Source: Acidobacteriota bacterium
GTDB taxonomy: Bacteria; Acidobacteriota; Vicinamibacteria; Marinacidobacterales; Marinacidobacteraceae
Assembly (NCBI GenBank): GCA_022822745.1
Contig: JAJEAO010000008.1
Location: 1-64,000 of the forward strand
Direction: 5' to 3'
Length of the DNA: 64,000 nucleotides
The position numbers were made by a program, and so were the translations under genes. Below the pieces are notes generated by a model. That model saw only the letters and a program-made list of their open reading frames with translations. It was not told the DNA's origin and ran no database searches. Shown piece after piece: positions 60,274-64,000 of this stretch (its first letter is position 1; each line of letters opens with the position of its first letter).

Positions 60274-63159
60274 TCAGAACTGGAACCGGACTCCGATCCG
60301 CATGATGCGGGGAGGCTCGATCCGGGCGGGCACAAGGAACCGCTCCGAAAGATCCCAGCGCAGCGACTGGATGGCCGTCGTCCGGTTGATGTTCGTCAGG
60401 TTGAACACATCCGCGATCACCCCGATCCGCATGTTGTCCCCGAACGGGAACTGCTTCTCGATCCGCAGATCCACCTTGTTCCGGAAGTCGTGGCGGTAGG
60501 TGCCGCGGGGCACCCCGGCGACATCCACGAAGCTCTCCACGACCATCCCCGGCACGTCGTCCCGGAAGAAGCGCACGGTGTAGGCGCCGAGCGCCGGATC
60601 GGGAGCGAAGTTCTCGGGAGGCTTCAGCGGGAAGCCGGTCAAGCCCTGGTAGTAGGCGCTCACCACGATATCGAACGGCATCGTGTAGGTGCCCTGGAGC
60701 TTGAACTGGTAGGTGGCGTCGAGATCCAGAGGCCCCTCGGCGTTGATGAGCGTGTTCGGGTTGTCGTAGATGGCGTGACCGCCCCAGGTCGAGCCGTAGC
60801 CGTTGCCGATGTTGCCGTACGCCTTCGAGACGTTCAGCGCCGCCATCAACTGCCAGCCGTCCTCCCAGCGTCGCCGCACGACGAACTCGACGCCGTTGTA
60901 GTCGCGGAACAGCGGCCCATCCTGGCCGGGGTTCGTCAGGAACCGCACCCGACCGGAGCCCTGGAACTCGGGCCGGAGCGCGTAGATCGTCATCGGCGAA
61001 CCGTCAATGGGGTTCGTGACCGAGAGCGGGTTGTAGGCCCCGAAGGGAGTCCCGTCGGGCCCGATCCGCCCCACGTCCACCGTCTCCATGACATCCTTCT
61101 CGCGCTTGAAGATCCCGGAGACCGAGAGCACGATGTTGCTTTCGAGCTGATGCTCGACGCCGACGTGGAACGCGTTCACATAGGCGTTCTTCAGGTTCGG
61201 ATCGGCGCTGCTCGTGTTGGGCTGGATGGCGTTGCTGACGAGTTCGCCCTGCTCGCCGTCCTGGAACACGAGATCCCCGTTGTGGTCGAGCCATTCGTAC
61301 TCGTGGTGTCCGCCCGATCGCGGCAGGATGATCAGCGTGTCCTGGTTCAGGAGCGGCTTGAAGTACTTGCCGTAACTCGCCTTGATGGAGGTCCGGCCCT
61401 CCGCGCCGAGCGCCCACACGAAGCCGACTCGCGGCGAGAGGGAGTTGAAGGTGATGAGATCGCGAGTCTCATCGAGGAAGACCTCGGGGAACCAGCGCCC
61501 GCCGCCCGAGCTCTGCCTGGGGTACCAGCCTTCGGTGGCTTCCCAGCGGAGACCCATGTTCACCGTGAGCGCATCTCCGATCGTCCACTGGTCCTGCGCG
61601 AACAGCGCCAGCCGACCGATGTTGGTCTGCTGCAGGTTGATCGGGTAGTTCAGGAGGCGGACGCGGTAGGCGTCCCCGTTGAGCAGCCGCTGCTGCACGT
61701 CCTCCCCGTTCGGGAAGAAGAACTCCCGCTTGAACGGGGAATGCTCCCAGTAGAGGCCGGTCTTGAACTCGTGCGAGCCGCCGAGTCCGGTCCGGAAGTG
61801 GGAGAGGGTCAGATGGGCCTGCCGGATGTCCCGCGCCAGCGTGTTGCCGACGCCGCCGGTGAGCCCTCCGAAGGACTCGCCGGTGCCGATATCCACGTAG
61901 CCGACCCGGAAGTCGGAGTTGTTGGGGTACTCCTGGTTGAAGGACTTCCAGACTCCGTTGAACCGCCCCTCCAGAATCGTGTCCTGCCCGATGAGATGGG
62001 TCGCGTTCAGGTTCACGATCCGCTGGTTCCGGAAGAAGATGTTCCAGGTCTCGGGATGATCCGCGTTCGAGAAGCTCGTGACGTTCCCCGGCCACTTGTC
62101 CTGGTCGCGGGTCGTGAAGGAACCGCTGAACCGAGTGCTCGGGCCCATCTGCGTCGTGAGCTTGAAGAACGAGTGGGTCTGGTTCGTCTCGAAGGGCTGC
62201 GTCGGCAGGAAGGGCTCCTGCTGCTCGACTTCGAGGCGGCGGAGGTTGCCGAAGAACCAGGCGCGGTCGCGGACGATCGGCCCGCCCAACGTGCCCCCGT
62301 ACTCCTGGTTCCTGACCGTGCTCGTGGCCGCGGGGAGCTGCTCTTCGAGTTCCGGAGTCAGGTTGCTCCACTCGAGCTCCTCTCCCTGGTAGTAGCCGTT
62401 GAGCGTTCCGGAGAAGTTGTTGCCGCCGGACTTCGTGACGAAGTTGAAGACGCCGCCCATGGAGAGTCCGAACTCGGCCGAGATCCCTCCGGTGGTGACC
62501 TGGACCTCCTCGATCATGTCGATCGGGATCTCGGTCGAGATGTAGCCGACGGTCGTGTCATTGAGCCCCGCCCCGTCGATGTTGAACAGGTTGTCGCGGG
62601 GGGAGCTCCCGTGGACCGTCTGCGCCGGCGTGAACGAGTACTCGCTGTCGAGGACGCCCGGCATCGAGACCAGCAGATCGGAGTAGTTCCGCCCGAGGGG
62701 GATGTTCTCGATCAGGTCCACATCCATGGTGCGCATGGCCTGGTTGCTCTTGACGTCCACGAGCGGCGCCTCGCCGATCACGGTGACCGTCTCCTCCACC
62801 CCGGCGGGCGAGAGGGTGGCGTCGAGGCCGATGTCGGTTCCGGCGCTGACGACCACGCCTTCGAAGGTCACGGTCTGGAAGCCGCCGAGCTCGACGGTCA
62901 CGGTGTAGGCGCCCGGGGAGAGCAGCGGAACGCGGTAATCGCCGCGATCCCCGGTCACGCGAGTCTCGGTCTGGATGTGCGACGGGCTGGTGAGCGTCAC
63001 GGTCGCCCCGGGGATCGCGAGCCCCTGATCGTCCGTGACCTCGCCGTAGATCGTGCCGGTCAGCTCCTGCGAGGCGGCCCCGCCGGCCACCAGCAGGAGC
63101 GCCAGGCCCAGGGCCAGCGCGGAAGGCGACCTCCGGGCCGCCGAATGTCCTCTCAGCAT
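60274..63159 (-). CDS. TonB-dependent receptor, Oar-like with carboxypeptidase-regulatory domain
   Basis: 961 aa from the ATG at 63159, preceded by aaggaggg. Signal peptide LALGLALLLVAGGAASQ; residues about 33-115 carboxypeptidase-regulatory-like (GTIYGEVTDDQGLAIPGATV); plug domain about 125-250 (NIPLGRNYSDLLVSMPGV, NIDGAGLNDTTVGY, VTTGGISAEFGLSMGGVFN); then an outer-membrane beta-barrel ending in Phe (IGVRFQF). This Oar-like layout is typical of Acidobacteriota. Its position upstream of peptidase and GGT genes on the same strand suggests uptake of peptides or related substrates. Confidence 0.85.
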   Translation of the reverse strand: MLRGHSAARRSPSALALGLALLLVAGGAASQELTGTIYGEVTDDQGLAIPGATVTLTSPSHIQTETRVTGDRGDYRVPLLSPGAYTVTVELGGFQTVTFEGVVVSAGTDIGLDATLSPAGVEETVTVIGEAPLVDVKSNQAMRTMDVDLIENIPLGRNYSDLLVSMPGVLDSEYSFTPAQTVHGSSPRDNLFNIDGAGLNDTTVGYISTEIPIDMIEEVQVTTGGISAEFGLSMGGVFNFVTKSGGNNFSGTLNGYYQGEELEWSNLTPELEEQLPAATSTVRNQEYGGTLGGPIVRDRAWFFGNLRRLEVEQQEPFLPTQPFETNQTHSFFKLTTQMGPSTRFSGSFTTRDQDKWPGNVTSFSNADHPETWNIFFRNQRIVNLNATHLIGQDTILEGRFNGVWKSFNQEYPNNSDFRVGYVDIGTGESFGGLTGGVGNTLARDIRQAHLTLSHFRTGLGGSHEFKTGLYWEHSPFKREFFFPNGEDVQQRLLNGDAYRVRLLNYPINLQQTNIGRLALFAQDQWTIGDALTVNMGLRWEATEGWYPRQSSGGGRWFPEVFLDETRDLITFNSLSPRVGFVWALGAEGRTSIKASYGKYFKPLLNQDTLIILPRSGGHHEYEWLDHNGDLVFQDGEQGELVSNAIQPNTSSADPNLKNAYVNAFHVGVEHQLESNIVLSVSGIFKREKDVMETVDVGRIGPDGTPFGAYNPLSVTNPIDGSPMTIYALRPEFQGSGRVRFLTNPGQDGPLFRDYNGVEFVVRRRWEDGWQLMAALNVSKAYGNIGNGYGSTWGGHAIYDNPNTLINAEGPLDLDATYQFKLQGTYTMPFDIVVSAYYQGLTGFPLKPPENFAPDPALGAYTVRFFRDDVPGMVVESFVDVAGVPRGTYRHDFRNKVDLRIEKQFPFGDNMRIGVIADVFNLTNINRTTAIQSLRWDLSERFLVPARIEPPRIMRIGVRFQF

Positions 63160-63182
63160 GAGTCTCCCTCCTTGGTCTGGCT

Positions 63183-63316
63183 GCGCTATGGAGCGCCGCT
63201 CTCCACCGGTTCTCCCGGCAGGGGTGCGGCACGTTGGCGGCGCGTTCCTCCCGCGCGTGACCGAGCGCCGAACTCCGGTCCCGCGCCGGCGCGCCGGACT
63301 CCAGTCCGGCAATTCG
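63183..63316. repeat. Dispersed palindromic repeat units
   Basis: Contains tatggagcgccgctctccac followed by cggttctcccggcagg (63186-63230) and a gcgccggactccagtccggc unit (63291-63316), members of the family described at the window start. They lie upstream of the TonB receptor gene. Confidence 0.65.
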
Positions 63317-64000
63317 GCGCCAATCCTCCGGCGTCCCGGCCACCGCGCAGCAGCCGGAGCGCGGCATGGACGACGGAACGGAACACGGTCTCTCTGCCGC
63401 AATCAGACAGCGCGGGGCCGCACACCGTCAAACGCGACGGGCCGCCCAAGTCGTTGACACATCGCTCTCCCGGTCCGGGATGTGGCCGTGCTCATGGAAT
63501 GTTCATCGCTTTTTCACCGATCTGTCACACTCCTTGCGCTAACCGATTGAGGAGTGCACATGGTCGAAACTTCCGGCTCGTGCGGCGCACCGTTGCTTTC
63601 GCAGGGACGGATCGACTATTTCTCCGGCGACCGGGCGTTGTTCTGGGCGTCCCGCGCGGTGACCCCGCGTCGCGCGATCGCCGCGAGATGGACCGCCACT
63701 CCCGAGCAAGCCTGGCTTGGCCGGGCCGGGTTCGAGACTCCCATGATTTCGACGGCGCCAGGCTCAACCCGGCAGCAGTCGCGCCGCCCCGAGAGCGATC
63801 ACGCGGGCCTGCCGACGGTCCCGTCGTGCCCCCCAGACACTCCGGAGTGAGAGCCAGATGACACCCTGGCCGCGTGGCCTCGGTCTCCCAGCCCTACATC
63901 CGCCCAGAGCTGCGCTGCGATGTCGTCCAGATACTCGCCGTGACCCGGCTGCGGAGCGGCGCACCACGACGATCGCGATGACTAGTGCGGCGCGCAAGGG
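63317..64000. other. About 680 bp without a recognisable gene
   Basis: Short overlapping frames occur on both strands, including one on the plus strand at 63554-63850, but none shows a domain, good start context or operon logic. A slightly AT-richer patch at 63490-63560 may be a promoter region for a gene outside the window. Confidence 0.45.

Noticed and set aside
63554..63850. 98-aa plus-strand reading frame near the window end
   Set aside because: No domain, poor start context, low-complexity composition, and overlapping frames on the other strand of equal length.

Overview
This is a GC-rich (about two thirds G+C) bacterial chromosome segment. Several traits point to an uncultured Acidobacteriota-type organism: a TonB-dependent receptor with an N-terminal carboxypeptidase-regulatory-like domain, a secreted von Willebrand factor A (VWA) protein of the type common in that phylum, DUF885 and gamma-glutamyltransferase paralogs, and a dispersed palindromic intergenic repeat family. 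Gemmatimonadota is the main alternative. The assignment rests on family impressions only; no rRNA gene is present.

The first 37 kb is accessory and defence-rich. 0-10 kb holds a palindromic repeat array, three decayed transposases, a three-gene ubiquitin-like cassette (ubiquitin-like protein, ThiF/E1, DUF6527), a secreted TPR plus VWA pair, a HEPN (Swt1-type) protein and an unknown three-gene operon. 10.4-23.8 kb is one long same-strand cassette: an HTH-SNF2 helicase-DUF3883 fusion, a small membrane protein, a trypsin-like protease, a DUF1156 adenine methyltransferase, a DUF499 ATPase, an AAA ATPase and a MAD4/DUF4276-like protein. It looks like a DNA-modification-linked antiviral system with a protease built in. 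Pieces of the 3' flank of this cassette (an AAA start and a DUF2272 tail) recur as fossils at 5.9 and 7.3 kb around the HEPN gene.

24-30 kb is mostly housekeeping: a PaaZ-type aldehyde dehydrogenase, a tRNA Pro-Arg-His cluster, an arsenosugar-type operon (peroxidase-like protein, ArsS, alcohol dehydrogenase) and a hydroxyacid dehydrogenase. 30-43 kb has three DUF4143 ATPases, a second AAA-TOPRIM pair and a membrane/VWA pair. The TOPRIM gene (DUF3226) is cleanly split by a 1,555-bp element at 35,199-36,753 with 28-bp perfect inverted termini and a 6-bp target duplication. The element's main gene resembles no transposase I know.

43-64 kb is chromosomal metabolism: a symporter and SDR pair, a thioredoxin-fold/PDZ protein read through an in-frame UGA in a CxxU motif with a SECIS-like hairpin just downstream (a probable selenoprotein), MobA with an FdhF/YdeP-type molybdoenzyme, and a minus-strand block of TonB receptor, DUF885 protein and three tandem gamma-glutamyltransferases, probably for peptide or gamma-glutamyl compound use. 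All three transferases have Ser where the classical catalytic Thr sits.

The strongest leads are the selenoprotein, the unknown terminal-inverted-repeat element, the protease-containing methylase/helicase cassette and the ubiquitin-like cassette.
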